7,989 bases of DNA from Chitinophagaceae bacterium (GTDB lineage Bacteria; Bacteroidota; Bacteroidia; Chitinophagales; Chitinophagaceae), in contig JAHEZA010000034.1 in NCBI GenBank assembly GCA_023251335.1, positions 1-7,989 on the forward strand, read 5' to 3'. A program made the position numbers and the translations under genes. The notes under the pieces were generated by a model that was not told where the DNA came from, did no database searches, and saw nothing but the letters and a program-made list of their open reading frames with translations. Shown one piece after another: positions 1-6,754 of the stretch; position 1 is the stretch's first letter, and each line of letters starts with the position of its first letter.

Positions 1-1547
1 GTATATTTTTTGCCGGTGGGCACATATACGTGCATTCCGGTGGCACCGGATGTTTTACAAAAAGAAACCGCTCCCGCTTTATCCAGGATTTTTTTTACAG
101 TAAGCGTCACTTCTATTACCTGGTCAAAAGAATTTTTTTCAGAAGGATCAATGTCTATCATCAGGTAATCGGGCTTATTTAAAGATTGCACTGTGGAATG
201 CCAGGGATTCATTTCTATGCATCCTAAATTATTCAAATAAACAAGAGTTGCCACGTTATCGCATACGATATAATTGATCTCTTTGTTGTTCGATTCTGAA
301 TGAATCATCTGATTTTTTACGTAAGAAGGCACATCATCTGCCGCATCTTTCTGGAAAAAACTTGGCCCCTTGATGCCATTTGGATGCCGCAAGAGTGACT
401 CCGGCCTGCCTTTCAGGTAGGGCAAAATATATTCTGCCATCGAAGTGTAGTAATCAGCCACATCCGCCTTCGTAATTTTTTCTTCAGGAAAATATAACTT
501 ATCAGGGTGAGTAATAGTTACTTTATTTCTGCCAAATGTGTAAATTTTATTAATCTCCTTTTCTGTCGCTTTCTTTTTCGAAGGGCTTGACTTTATATTT
601 TCTCTTTTGGTCAATGGCGGATTTTTTTTGCCAGGCAATTTTGTCTTTTTTATATTTTCCATGTTTATTTCATTTATTGTTTTATCATCCCGAAGATGAA
701 GGAAAACCGGGTGGCGAAACCTTCCATCCGCAGTAATTTCGGAATATTTTATTTCACAAATTAATTTGGGTTTTACCCAGGTTACCGGTGAATTGGTTTT
801 TATTTTTTCGTCAAAAGGAGAATCTTTTTGCACGAGCGGCTGTAGCAGCTCGTACATTTCTTTCAATGATTTTTGATTGAACCCCGTGCCTGTATGGCCA
901 ATGTATTCAAATTCATTCCCTTCTTTGGAGGCAAGGATTAATGCACCGAAATACTTCCTCGCGCCGTCAGGCGCCGTGTATCCTGCTATAATCGCTTCAG
1001 CGGTTTTATGATTTTTTATTTTCAGCCAATCGGAAGTTCTTTTGCCGGGGTAATATTTTGAATCCATCTTCTTGGCCATGATGCCTTCAAGATTTTTTTC
1101 TTTGGAAACCTCAAGAAAAGATTTTCCTTTTTCCAAAATATGATCGGAATATTTGATGACTTCATTTTCGGGAATTAGTTTTTTAAGTAATTCCTTCCGC
1201 TCGGATAATTTTAGACCTGTAGTATCATGCCCATTTAATTCAAGTAGATCAAAAACCTGGTATTGAATGGGCCTGTTTTTGTTTTCTGAATAATGTTGCA
1301 ACAATTGAAAATCAGGTTTGCCTTCTTCATCCAATACTACAATTTCCCCATCAAGAACAGCCACGGCATTTATCTTTTTTAATTGATCCACAACTATGGG
1401 ATATTTCTCCTGAAAGTTAAGGCCATTGCGGGAATACAGTAAAACAACTTTTTCCCTTAATTCTGAAACAGCCCTGTAGCCATCCCATTTTATTTCAAAA
1501 AGCCAATCTTTGTTATCAAACGCTTTGTCAGTTTCTTTAGCAAGCAT
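1..1547 (-). CDS. ligD: DNA ligase D, ligase and polymerase domains (partial, runs off left edge)
   Basis: ATP-dependent ligase plus primase-like polymerase of bacterial NHEJ, which fills in and seals double-strand breaks held by Ku. I translated 515 codons without a stop, from the ATG at 1547 to the left edge. The ligase domain occupies about residues 1-290. It shows motif I EIKWDGYR (nucleotidyl lysine K20), SRNG, DGEIVV (66-71), EGIMAKK (154-160) and WLKIKN (174-179), then an OB-fold region to about 290. A lysine-rich linker (about 296-335) leads to the POL domain from about 340, with LRHPNG, the metal-binding IDID pair (D465, D467) and SGATGMH (500-506). The rest of POL lies outside the window. 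The frame is open upstream to 1676 but holds no ATG, GTG or TTG before 1547. It reaches the preceding PE gene through a -1 shift at a ten-A run, so this is probably the second part of one PE-LIG-POL protein. ATG 1547 is only a fallback start; it still keeps all ligase motifs. Confidence 0.93.
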   Translation of the reverse strand, partial: MLAKETDKAFDNKDWLFEIKWDGYRAVSELREKVVLLYSRNGLNFQEKYPIVVDQLKKINAVAVLDGEIVVLDEEGKPDFQLLQHYSENKNRPIQYQVFDLLELNGHDTTGLKLSERKELLKKLIPENEVIKYSDHILEKGKSFLEVSKEKNLEGIMAKKMDSKYYPGKRTSDWLKIKNHKTAEAIIAGYTAPDGARKYFGALILASKEGNEFEYIGHTGTGFNQKSLKEMYELLQPLVQKDSPFDEKIKTNSPVTWVKPKLICEIKYSEITADGRFRHPVFLHLRDDKTINEINMENIKKTKLPGKKNPPLTKRENIKSSPSKKKATEKEINKIYTFGRNKVTITHPDKLYFPEEKITKADVADYYTSMAEYILPYLKGRPESLLRHPNGIKGPSFFQKDAADDVPSYVKNQMIHSESNNKEINYIVCDNVATLVYLNNLGCIEMNPWHSTVQSLNKPDYLMIDIDPSEKNSFDQVIEVTLTVKKILDKAGAVSFCKTSGATGMHVYVPTGKKY

Positions 1548-1642
1548 TGGTTTTATATAGTCAGTAATTTTTTTATCATTGCTACCGGGGCTGTTGTTGT
1601 TATCTCCGCCAGCTATTTCTTCGACAGGGAGCGGGTGACTAC

Positions 1643-2251
1643 TTACTTTGCTGTGCTTTTTTTTTTCGCTGACTTCTTATTTTCTTTAAGCCATGTATTG
1701 ATTGGAGAGTTTTTTGGCGTTTGTTCTTCACTGTTATAGTCTGAATCTACTGCATACTTATCTCTGTGTTTTATCAGCAGCCAGCTATTATCACCTTTGT
1801 CTTTTAATTTCACCAAAACAAATTCGCCCTTAAGCTTTTTGCCAAACAATTGAAATTTAAAATCACCCGATTTCAAGCCGGCTTTAAGGTTTTTTTCGGC
1901 TACTTTTTGAGAAGAATTTTCAATGTCGTTATAAGTGCCACTATCCCATATTTCCACGATACCTGCACCATAATTTCCTTCAGGAATCACACCCGCAAAA
2001 TCTTTATAATCATAAGGATGATCTTCCACCATCATGGCAAGCCTTTTGACTTTTGGATTTAATGAAGGCCCTTTTGGAACAGCCCAACTTTTCAAAACCC
2101 CATCAAGCTCTAATCTGAAATCATAATGCAGCCGTGATGCTTTGTGGCGTTGCACTACAAAGATGAGTTTTGAAGCGGATTTCTTTACCTTGCCTCCGGG
2201 TTCCGAAGTCTCTTTAAAATTCCGTTTTTTATTATATTTTGCTAATGGCAT
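1643..2251 (-). CDS. ligD: DNA ligase D, 3'-phosphoesterase domain (N-terminal part, frameshifted from the ligase)
   Basis: The 202-residue protein matches the PE domain of LigD, which resects 3' ribonucleotides and 3' phosphates before ligation. The core motif RHKASRLHYDFRLELDG supplies H36, H42, D44 and R46, and EDHPYDYKDF supplies H78 and Y82. These have the same spacing as the metal and phosphate ligands known from Pseudomonas LigD (H42, H48, D50, R52, H84, Y88). EGNYGAG follows at 91-97. The C-terminal 25 residues are a charged, lysine-rich tail ending KKSAKKKSTAK, which resembles an interdomain linker rather than a natural end. The start ATG comes one base after the Ku stop codon, so translation is probably coupled to Ku. 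The ligase and polymerase domains continue in the -1 frame. Stand-alone PE proteins exist in other bacteria, so a separate protein is possible, but a split PE-LIG-POL LigD is more likely. Confidence 0.93.
   Translation of the reverse strand: MPLAKYNKKRNFKETSEPGGKVKKSASKLIFVVQRHKASRLHYDFRLELDGVLKSWAVPKGPSLNPKVKRLAMMVEDHPYDYKDFAGVIPEGNYGAGIVEIWDSGTYNDIENSSQKVAEKNLKAGLKSGDFKFQLFGKKLKGEFVLVKLKDKGDNSWLLIKHRDKYAVDSDYNSEEQTPKNSPINTWLKENKKSAKKKSTAK
1657..1666 (-). other. Ten-A homopolymer at the PE/ligase frame junction of ligD
   Basis: The coding strand reads GCG AAA AAA AAA AGC ACA GCA AAG TAA in the PE frame. Moving back one base anywhere in the run, or adding one A, gives AAA AAG CAC AGC and continues in the open LIG-POL frame without another stop. 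The joined peptide would read SAKKKKHSKVSSHPLPVEE and continue into the ligase. The ligase frame is closed upstream by a TAA at 1679-1677, so the switch must occur between about 1676 and 1643. The A-run lies inside that interval. Runs of nine or more A are known sites of RNA polymerase slippage, and A AAA AAA is a known ribosomal -1 slippery heptamer. I see no strong stem-loop just downstream. A sequencing or assembly error in the homopolymer explains the data equally well. Confidence 0.8.
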
Positions 2252-2252
2252 T

Positions 2253-3029
2253 TTAAGCTGATTTTTTTCGTTTTACATCAAGGCTTGCCTTCAATTGTTC
2301 CATCAGGTCTTTAGTTTTATTATGCACTACTTTCAATTGCGGTGTTTTAATCTTCTTACCGCTTGCTTTTGCTTTTATCAATTTTAAAAGTTCGCCGTTG
2401 TATGTGTCCTTATATTTTGAGATATCAAATTTTCCGGTAAGCTGGTCTATTAATGTGATGGCCATTTTCAATTCTGCTGGTTTTACTTCTGTATTTTTTG
2501 GAAGTGTTAGTTCTTCAGGGTTTCTTATCTCCTCCTCAAATCTTATTTTGTTTAAAACAATTACATTATTGTCCGGTCTTAAAATAGCAAGCGACTCTTT
2601 ATTGCGCATTACAAACGTGGATACGCCTACTTTTTTTGTTTTTTTCAATGCATCTAATAATAATTTGTAAGGACGCGTTCCGGATTTATCGGGCTCGAGG
2701 TAATAAGGGGTTTCATAATAAAGACTGCTGATTTCTTCTTCCTTTACAAAATCGGAGATTTCAATCGTCTTGGTTTTTTTTGCGCTGGCAGACTCAAAGT
2801 CTTTATCATCCAGAACTACGTAATCATCTTTATATTTATAGCCTTTTACAATGTTTCCCCAATCTACCTCTTTGCCTGTGTTTTCATTTACACGCATATA
2901 TTTTATGTGCGCATGATCTTTCTTGTCAAGCATATCCAGGTTAAGATTACTGCTTTCTGTGGCGCTATACATTTTTACGGGAATGTTTACCAATCCAAAC
3001 CCTATTGCACCTGTCCATATTGGCCTCAT
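2253..3029 (-). CDS. ku: Non-homologous end joining protein Ku
   Basis: Bacterial Ku is a homodimeric ring that threads onto double-strand DNA ends and recruits LigD. The 258-residue product has the typical start [19 protein letters not shown] and the conserved core segment [18 protein letters not shown]. The central [19 protein letters not shown] and LAILRP segments also fit the family, as does its length of roughly 250-300 residues. The C-terminus is short and basic (KRKKSA), a type of tail thought to help DNA binding and LigD contact. The ATG at 3029 gives the canonical N-terminus and no earlier start is needed. The gene comes first in an apparent ku-ligD operon and its stop is one base from the ligD PE start. 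I see no clear promoter in front of it, only an AT-rich leader and a 12-bp palindrome about 80 bp upstream. Confidence 0.97.
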   Translation of the reverse strand: MRPIWTGAIGFGLVNIPVKMYSATESSNLNLDMLDKKDHAHIKYMRVNENTGKEVDWGNIVKGYKYKDDYVVLDDKDFESASAKKTKTIEISDFVKEEEISSLYYETPYYLEPDKSGTRPYKLLLDALKKTKKVGVSTFVMRNKESLAILRPDNNVIVLNKIRFEEEIRNPEELTLPKNTEVKPAELKMAITLIDQLTGKFDISKYKDTYNGELLKLIKAKASGKKIKTPQLKVVHNKTKDLMEQLKASLDVKRKKSA

Positions 3030-3323
3030 AATTATTTTTTTGTTTTAGAATAATTACAATGAAATTTTTGTGCCTTTTTTTTAGAGGGGGAAAAATGCGT
3101 TGTGGGATATTTCCGGAAATGAAAAACTTAGAAAATGAGGAATTTATTCTACACAGAAGTTTATATCTGATTCGTTTTTAAATCGGGATGTGATAATTTG
3201 CCCAGGCTGCATCAAGTTGAGGCTATTCATGGTTTGATGATACCCGAGATGGTGAATCTGAGCCAAAAACAGAAGAAAATAAAAATAGTGAATATTTATT
3301 TGTTTACTGGGAAATATGAAAAT
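3030..3323. other. Non-coding stretch upstream of ku
   Basis: These 294 bases lie between the stop of the 100-residue gene and the start of ku. I found no convincing gene, tRNA or strong terminator. The stretch contains the palindrome ATTTCCGGAAAT (3109-3120) and an AT-rich leader just before ku that includes an eight-T run. No exact TAnnTTTG box is present on the minus strand, so the ku promoter is not located. One plus-strand frame (3221-3319) is open for 32 codons and reads like an acidic protein C-terminus, but it has no start codon and a stop directly in front. Confidence 0.6.
3109..3120. repeat. 12-bp perfect palindrome upstream of ku
   Basis: ATTTCCGGAAAT equals its own reverse complement. 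It lies 80 bp upstream of the ku start codon in a non-coding stretch. It could be a binding site for a dimeric regulator. A single 12-bp palindrome in AT-rich DNA can also arise by chance, and I recognise no known regulator site in it. Confidence 0.35.
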
Positions 3324-3626
3324 CTAATACGGCTTCCTTTCAAGGAAATCTGCTACTTCCAGAACTGCTTTATTTACTTTTTTACTACCATTGATGCGTT
3401 GCGGGAAAATAGATACCCCGTTAAAGATATTATAGTGAAGGGTTAGAAAATTATTTTTGTATTTAAAATCCCAGTTCAGCGTATCAGCATCATCGATCTG
3501 GTTCAGAAATTTTACTTTCAGATCATCTGCCAGTGTACCAGCGATAGAATAGAATTTAGAAATGCCGCAATTGTCATCTATAACAGCTTCAGTACCGCCA
3601 AAATTTGTTTTCAAATGGTAACACAT
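3324..3626 (-). CDS. Unrecognised 100-residue protein
   Basis: I do not recognise this protein and assign no function. It starts MCYHLKTNFGG and has no signal peptide or membrane segment, so it is probably cytoplasmic. Its mixed hydrophobic and acidic composition, with aromatic residues spread through the middle (LNWDFKYKNNFLTLHYN, FNGVSIFPQR), looks like a real small alpha/beta domain. The last 20 residues (KKVNKAVLEVADFLERKPY) look helical. The ATG at 3626 is the first possible start because an in-frame TAA lies two codons upstream. The gene follows the small lipoprotein gene after 40 bases on the same strand, so co-transcription is possible. It is followed by nearly 300 non-coding bases before ku, so there is no reason to link it to the repair genes. 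The opposite strand has a competing open frame (3198-3446) that looks less like a protein. Confidence 0.65.
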   Translation of the reverse strand: MCYHLKTNFGGTEAVIDDNCGISKFYSIAGTLADDLKVKFLNQIDDADTLNWDFKYKNNFLTLHYNIFNGVSIFPQRINGSKKVNKAVLEVADFLERKPY

Positions 3627-3666
3627 GGGTTAGAGTTTTAGGATTTGTAAGAAAAGCATTTACGTT

Positions 3667-3858
3667 TTAGTATGATTGGGCACCTTTAAATTTTCCGGCT
3701 TTGTTAGCAGCTTTGATGGCTTCTTTATCACCTGATAAAATTTTTTCTGCACCAACGTTTTTGCCGTTTGTAGGACAACCATATTTTTCCTGCTTTCTAA
3801 AAATAGAACAGCCGGAAAACAGCCAGCAACAAACAACAAAAATTAAAAATTTTTTCAT
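3667..3858 (-). CDS. Small predicted lipoprotein (63 residues)
   Basis: Starting at the ATG at 3858, the product has a textbook lipoprotein signal: MKK, a hydrophobic stretch FLIFVVCCWL, then the lipobox FSGC with the lipidated Cys at residue 17. The mature part is only about 46 residues and basic at its end. It contains CPTNGKNVGAEKILSGDKEA, which looks like a conserved, compact motif. My recollection is that short lipoproteins of this kind are common in Bacteroidota, but I know no function. A longer reading from a TTG at 3963 would put 35 hydrophilic residues before the signal peptide and overlap the carbonic anhydrase gene by four bases; I reject it because it would bury the export signal. 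That leaves a 101-base gap behind the upstream gene. Confidence 0.8.
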   Translation of the reverse strand: MKKFLIFVVCCWLFSGCSIFRKQEKYGCPTNGKNVGAEKILSGDKEAIKAANKAGKFKGAQSY

Positions 3859-3959
3859 GCGGTCAACTGATATTAGTTCTTTGTTAAAGGCATGCTTAAT
3901 TTCATAATCATAAGTTTCTACTACAAATGTTATAGAGAGTGTCTCCTTCCATCTACACT

Positions 3960-4475
3960 TCAAATTTTATACCACCCGGCATACATTATGTAGTTGTTGG
4001 CGATACGTTCGATTTCTCCTTTTATCAATTCCTCGGAAATATCTTTTATCTTTTTTGCCGGCACGCCTGCATAAATGCTTCCGGGCTCTACTATAGTGTT
4101 TTCCAATACTACAGCGCCCGCCGCAATGATGCTATTGCTTCTTACTTTTGCATTGTCCATAATAATAGCACCCATTCCTATCAACACATTATCTTCTATA
4201 ACGCATCCATGTACGATTGCATTGTGTCCGATGCTCACATTATTTCCTATTTTTGTAGATGTTTTTAAATAGGTACAATGAATCACCGCTCCATCCTGCA
4301 CGTTAACTTTATTACCCATTCTTATAGAATTTACGTCGCCACGTAAAACAGCATTAAACCATACACTGCATTCGTTTCCCATAATGATATCCCCGGATAG
4401 GGTAGCGTTCGGAGCGATAAAACAGTCCTTTCCCCAATGGGGTTTTATACCCTTGATTTCAAAAATAAAAGACAT
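3960..4475 (-). CDS. Gamma carbonic anhydrase family protein (left-handed beta-helix)
   Basis: The 171-residue protein consists of hexapeptide repeats of the left-handed beta-helix type (for example ATLSGD, NVSIGH, NVLIGM, NSIIAAG) followed by a short C-terminal helix, as in YrdA/PaaY/Cam relatives that assemble as trimers. The three zinc-binding histidines of the family appear as H66 (AVIHCT), H84 (SIGHNA) and H89 (IVHGC), with the usual five-residue spacing between the last two. R45, D47 and Q60 match other conserved active-site positions. The acidic loop of archaeal Cam is missing, as in most bacterial members, so carbonic anhydrase activity is possible but not assured. The protein has no signal peptide and is probably cytoplasmic. 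The gene begins 62 bases after the EnvC-like gene and ends before the small lipoprotein gene. Confidence 0.93.
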   Translation of the reverse strand: MSFIFEIKGIKPHWGKDCFIAPNATLSGDIIMGNECSVWFNAVLRGDVNSIRMGNKVNVQDGAVIHCTYLKTSTKIGNNVSIGHNAIVHGCVIEDNVLIGMGAIIMDNAKVRSNSIIAAGAVVLENTIVEPGSIYAGVPAKKIKDISEELIKGEIERIANNYIMYAGWYKI

Positions 4476-4537
4476 ACAGATTGATTTTGAAATTTCATCC
4501 TCGAAAGATTTAGATGAAAATATAAAGACTAAAAAAA

Positions 4538-5845
4538 TTAATGCTTTAACCAGGTTTGCGGATTGATGAAATCACTTTCCTTCATCAAAATAAATTCGAC
4601 AGCTCCCTGTCCTTCATCATTAACGCCTGCTGCTCCTATCACCTGGCCGTTACCTACTTTATCTCCGCGTTTCACATTGGCAGACCCAAGATTGCTATAA
4701 ACGGTAAAATATTTTCCATGCTTAACAAAAACCGCTTGCTGTTCACCAATATAGCTTACCAGCGTTACTTCACCTTCAAAAACGACCTTTACTGGTGCTC
4801 CGATTTTTGTACCTATGTTTACGCCTTGCTCATAATAGTCTATTCCTCCGGGCAATTGATTTAATCCGTATTTATAAATAACATATCCATCCACAGGCCA
4901 GGGAAGAATTCCTTTATTCTTTTCAAAACTTTCATTCAAAGCTTTGTCAGCTTCGCTGCTTACTAATACACTTCCCGGTTTTATGGCTGTTGGCGTAGGC
5001 TTAGTATTTTTCTCGGCAGTTTCTTTTTCTTTTGTATTTACAGTATTTTCAGTTTTGTTTTTCTTCAATGCTGCCAGCCTATCCTTTTCTTTTTTGGCGG
5101 CCTCTGCCCGGGCTATTTCCATTTCACGACGGATCATAGCAGTGATGGCGTTCTTTATTTTCGCATCTTGTTTTCGTTTTTCTTTTACCTGTGCCAGCAG
5201 TTCTTTTTGTTTTCCTTTTAGTTGATTTACTATGATTGCTTTTTCTTCCCGTTGTTTTTGTAGTTTGGCTAATTCTTTGTCTTTTTCGTTTAATACCTCC
5301 CCCTTGGTTTTTTTGTTCTCAGACAATTGGATTATTTTATCTTCCAGAATTGCCTCTGTCTTAACAATGTTATCTGCCTGCATTTCGCGATAGGTACGGT
5401 ACGATTTCAAATAAGCAATCCTTTTGATAGCATCATTAAAGCTGTTGGCTGAAAAAATAAAATTCAGGAAATCATAATTATTACTGTTTTTATAAGCATA
5501 TACCATGCTCTTCCCATATTCCACTTTTAAGGTATCTAATATGCGCCTGATCTTATTAATTTCTAACTGAGAAAGATAGATATTATCAGTCAGACTTTTT
5601 ATTTCACCATTTATATTATCTACAACGTTACCCTGGAGGTCAAGTTTTTTATTTATCAATGAGAGCTGACCTACATTTACCTTCGTAGTTTTTTGTGTTT
5701 GAATTAATTCTTGCTCTGTCTTAGCAATATCCTTTTTTAATTGTTCCCTCTGTTTCTGTAATGCATCTTTATCAACAGGCTCCTGCGCAAAAGATGATAA
5801 AGAAATTAAAAAAAACAAAAAAGAGACTATTATTTTTCCTGGCAT
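4538..5845 (-). CDS. EnvC-like murein hydrolase activator with degenerate LytM (M23) domain
   Basis: The 435-residue exported protein has a signal peptide (1-20, cleavage near SSFA-QEP), two long coiled-coil regions (about 24-115 and 155-265) and a Lys/Glu/Thr-rich linker (260-290). A C-terminal LytM/M23 domain follows (about 312-434: ILPWPVDGYVIYKYG, GVNIGTKIGAPV, GDKVGNGQVIGAAG, NPQTWL). This layout matches EnvC, a periplasmic protein that activates cell-wall amidases at division. The zinc ligands of active M23 peptidases appear to be replaced: the HxxxD motif aligns with E339 and N343, the YAHL histidine with N385, and the LHFE histidine with E417. Hydrolase activity is therefore unlikely and an activator role more likely; the amidase partner is not in the window. 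The gene lies 66 bases after the DUF4292 lipoprotein gene, a neighbour pairing I recall from other Bacteroidota. Confidence 0.93.
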   Translation of the reverse strand: MPGKIIVSFLFFLISLSSFAQEPVDKDALQKQREQLKKDIAKTEQELIQTQKTTKVNVGQLSLINKKLDLQGNVVDNINGEIKSLTDNIYLSQLEINKIRRILDTLKVEYGKSMVYAYKNSNNYDFLNFIFSANSFNDAIKRIAYLKSYRTYREMQADNIVKTEAILEDKIIQLSENKKTKGEVLNEKDKELAKLQKQREEKAIIVNQLKGKQKELLAQVKEKRKQDAKIKNAITAMIRREMEIARAEAAKKEKDRLAALKKNKTENTVNTKEKETAEKNTKPTPTAIKPGSVLVSSEADKALNESFEKNKGILPWPVDGYVIYKYGLNQLPGGIDYYEQGVNIGTKIGAPVKVVFEGEVTLVSYIGEQQAVFVKHGKYFTVYSNLGSANVKRGDKVGNGQVIGAAGVNDEGQGAVEFILMKESDFINPQTWLKH

Positions 5846-5911
5846 GAACTCAAATTTTTTTTAAAATCATCGCGGAATATCATTGCAAACTGCAATTTAT
5901 TAAAGTAACAA

Positions 5912-6736
5912 TTATTTTATTTTATAATTTCTCGGAATCGTAAACGGGAATGATAATTCCTTGTTAAACTCATATTGTTTGAACAAAATATTTATCTCTA
6001 CTTTCGATTTATCCGAAACACTTATTTCCCGATATGTTGAAAAATCAAAATGACCATCATTTTCATAACCGCCGTACACCAGGCTTGCAGTACGGTTTTT
6101 ACTTAGACTATTATCATCCAACTTTATTCTTTCGAGGTGATTATTATTAACAGAAAGTGCAAGAAGATTTTTAAAAAATTCTCCTGTCGTTCCAATAAGA
6201 ACATGATCTTTTGTTCGTGTATACGATACTACACTATCGCCCAAATACACAGGATTTCCAATAAGAAGATTCTGCAACAAGGAAAAATCCATGGGAATAT
6301 GAATAATACTTTCTACATAACTGAAAGAGTGGTATTCCACTGTTTTGTCCAGTTTGTTTAATATGATAAGCGTGTCTGGTGTGATAAAAAGCCTGAAGGC
6401 CTCTACACCTAAGAAAGTGGAACTAATTGAAATCCATAATACGCTATCTTTTTGCAACCTGATAAAGGTATTAAAGTCGGGCTGCTTTCCATTATGATCT
6501 TCGTATTGCACTTTTGCCTTTGCAGAAAATGTTTTAAAATCTATTTCATTTTTATTTAGGGTATTTAGTATGGTGCGGGCTGTGTCTAAGGCAACAGATG
6601 AATTCGCCTCAATGTTTTTATTTATTGAAACAGTATCTATTTTGTTTATCGCAGTTTGTAGTTTCTTGGTAGAACGGCAGCCGGTAACCATATAAAAAAA
6701 AACGACTCCAAATAAAATTTTAATCCAAAAATTCAT
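5912..6736 (-). CDS. DUF4292 family lipoprotein
   Basis: The 274-residue protein has a lipoprotein signal, with a hydrophobic segment (residues 4-16) and lipobox VTGC giving the lipidated Cys at residue 20, followed by RSTKK. The rest alternates beta-strand-like segments (FKTFSAKAKVQYED, DFNTFIRLQKDSVLWISIS, LGVEAFRLFITPDTLIILNK) and ends with FPFTIPRNYKIK. These features fit DUF4292, a Bacteroidota family. The motif order, with an early strand describing bare lipoprotein-like substrate binding, resembles the LolA/LolB fold, but that is inference and no function is established here. Its likely site is the inner leaflet of the outer membrane or the periplasmic face of the inner membrane. The gene starts 18 bases after dut, so the two are probably co-transcribed, and it precedes the EnvC-like gene. 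Confidence 0.88.
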   Translation of the reverse strand: MNFWIKILFGVVFFYMVTGCRSTKKLQTAINKIDTVSINKNIEANSSVALDTARTILNTLNKNEIDFKTFSAKAKVQYEDHNGKQPDFNTFIRLQKDSVLWISISSTFLGVEAFRLFITPDTLIILNKLDKTVEYHSFSYVESIIHIPMDFSLLQNLLIGNPVYLGDSVVSYTRTKDHVLIGTTGEFFKNLLALSVNNNHLERIKLDDNSLSKNRTASLVYGGYENDGHFDFSTYREISVSDKSKVEINILFKQYEFNKELSFPFTIPRNYKIK

Positions 6737-6754
6737 CTAAAAAATTTTATGAAA

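Noticed and set aside
104..618. Other eight-base T runs within the POL and linker part of ligD as further frameshift sites
   Set aside because: The reading frame passes through both runs without a shift, and the family motifs on either side stay in one frame.
1548..1676. A separate start codon for the ligase part upstream of 1547
   Set aside because: I read every codon of this frame from 1676 to 1548 and found no ATG, GTG or TTG. Only the rare ATA and ATT codons occur, and I have no support for their use.
1850..2670. Plus-strand open frames inside ligD and ku (1850-2062, 2398-2670)
   Set aside because: They lie antisense to strongly recognised genes and have hydrophobic, low-information translations typical of shadows.
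3198..3446. Plus-strand 82-codon open frame
   Set aside because: It overlaps the minus-strand 100-residue gene antisense, has a low-complexity mixed composition with no motif, and no clear promoter or neighbour on its strand.
3859..3963. N-terminal extension of the small lipoprotein from TTG 3963
   Set aside because: It would place 35 charged residues before a canonical lipoprotein signal peptide and uses a rare start codon.
3701..6361. Plus-strand open frames across the lipoprotein, carbonic anhydrase, EnvC-like and DUF4292 genes
   Set aside because: Each is antisense to a gene with clear motifs; the Phe/Ser-rich one at 4944-5225 mirrors the Lys/Glu-rich coiled coil on the other strand.
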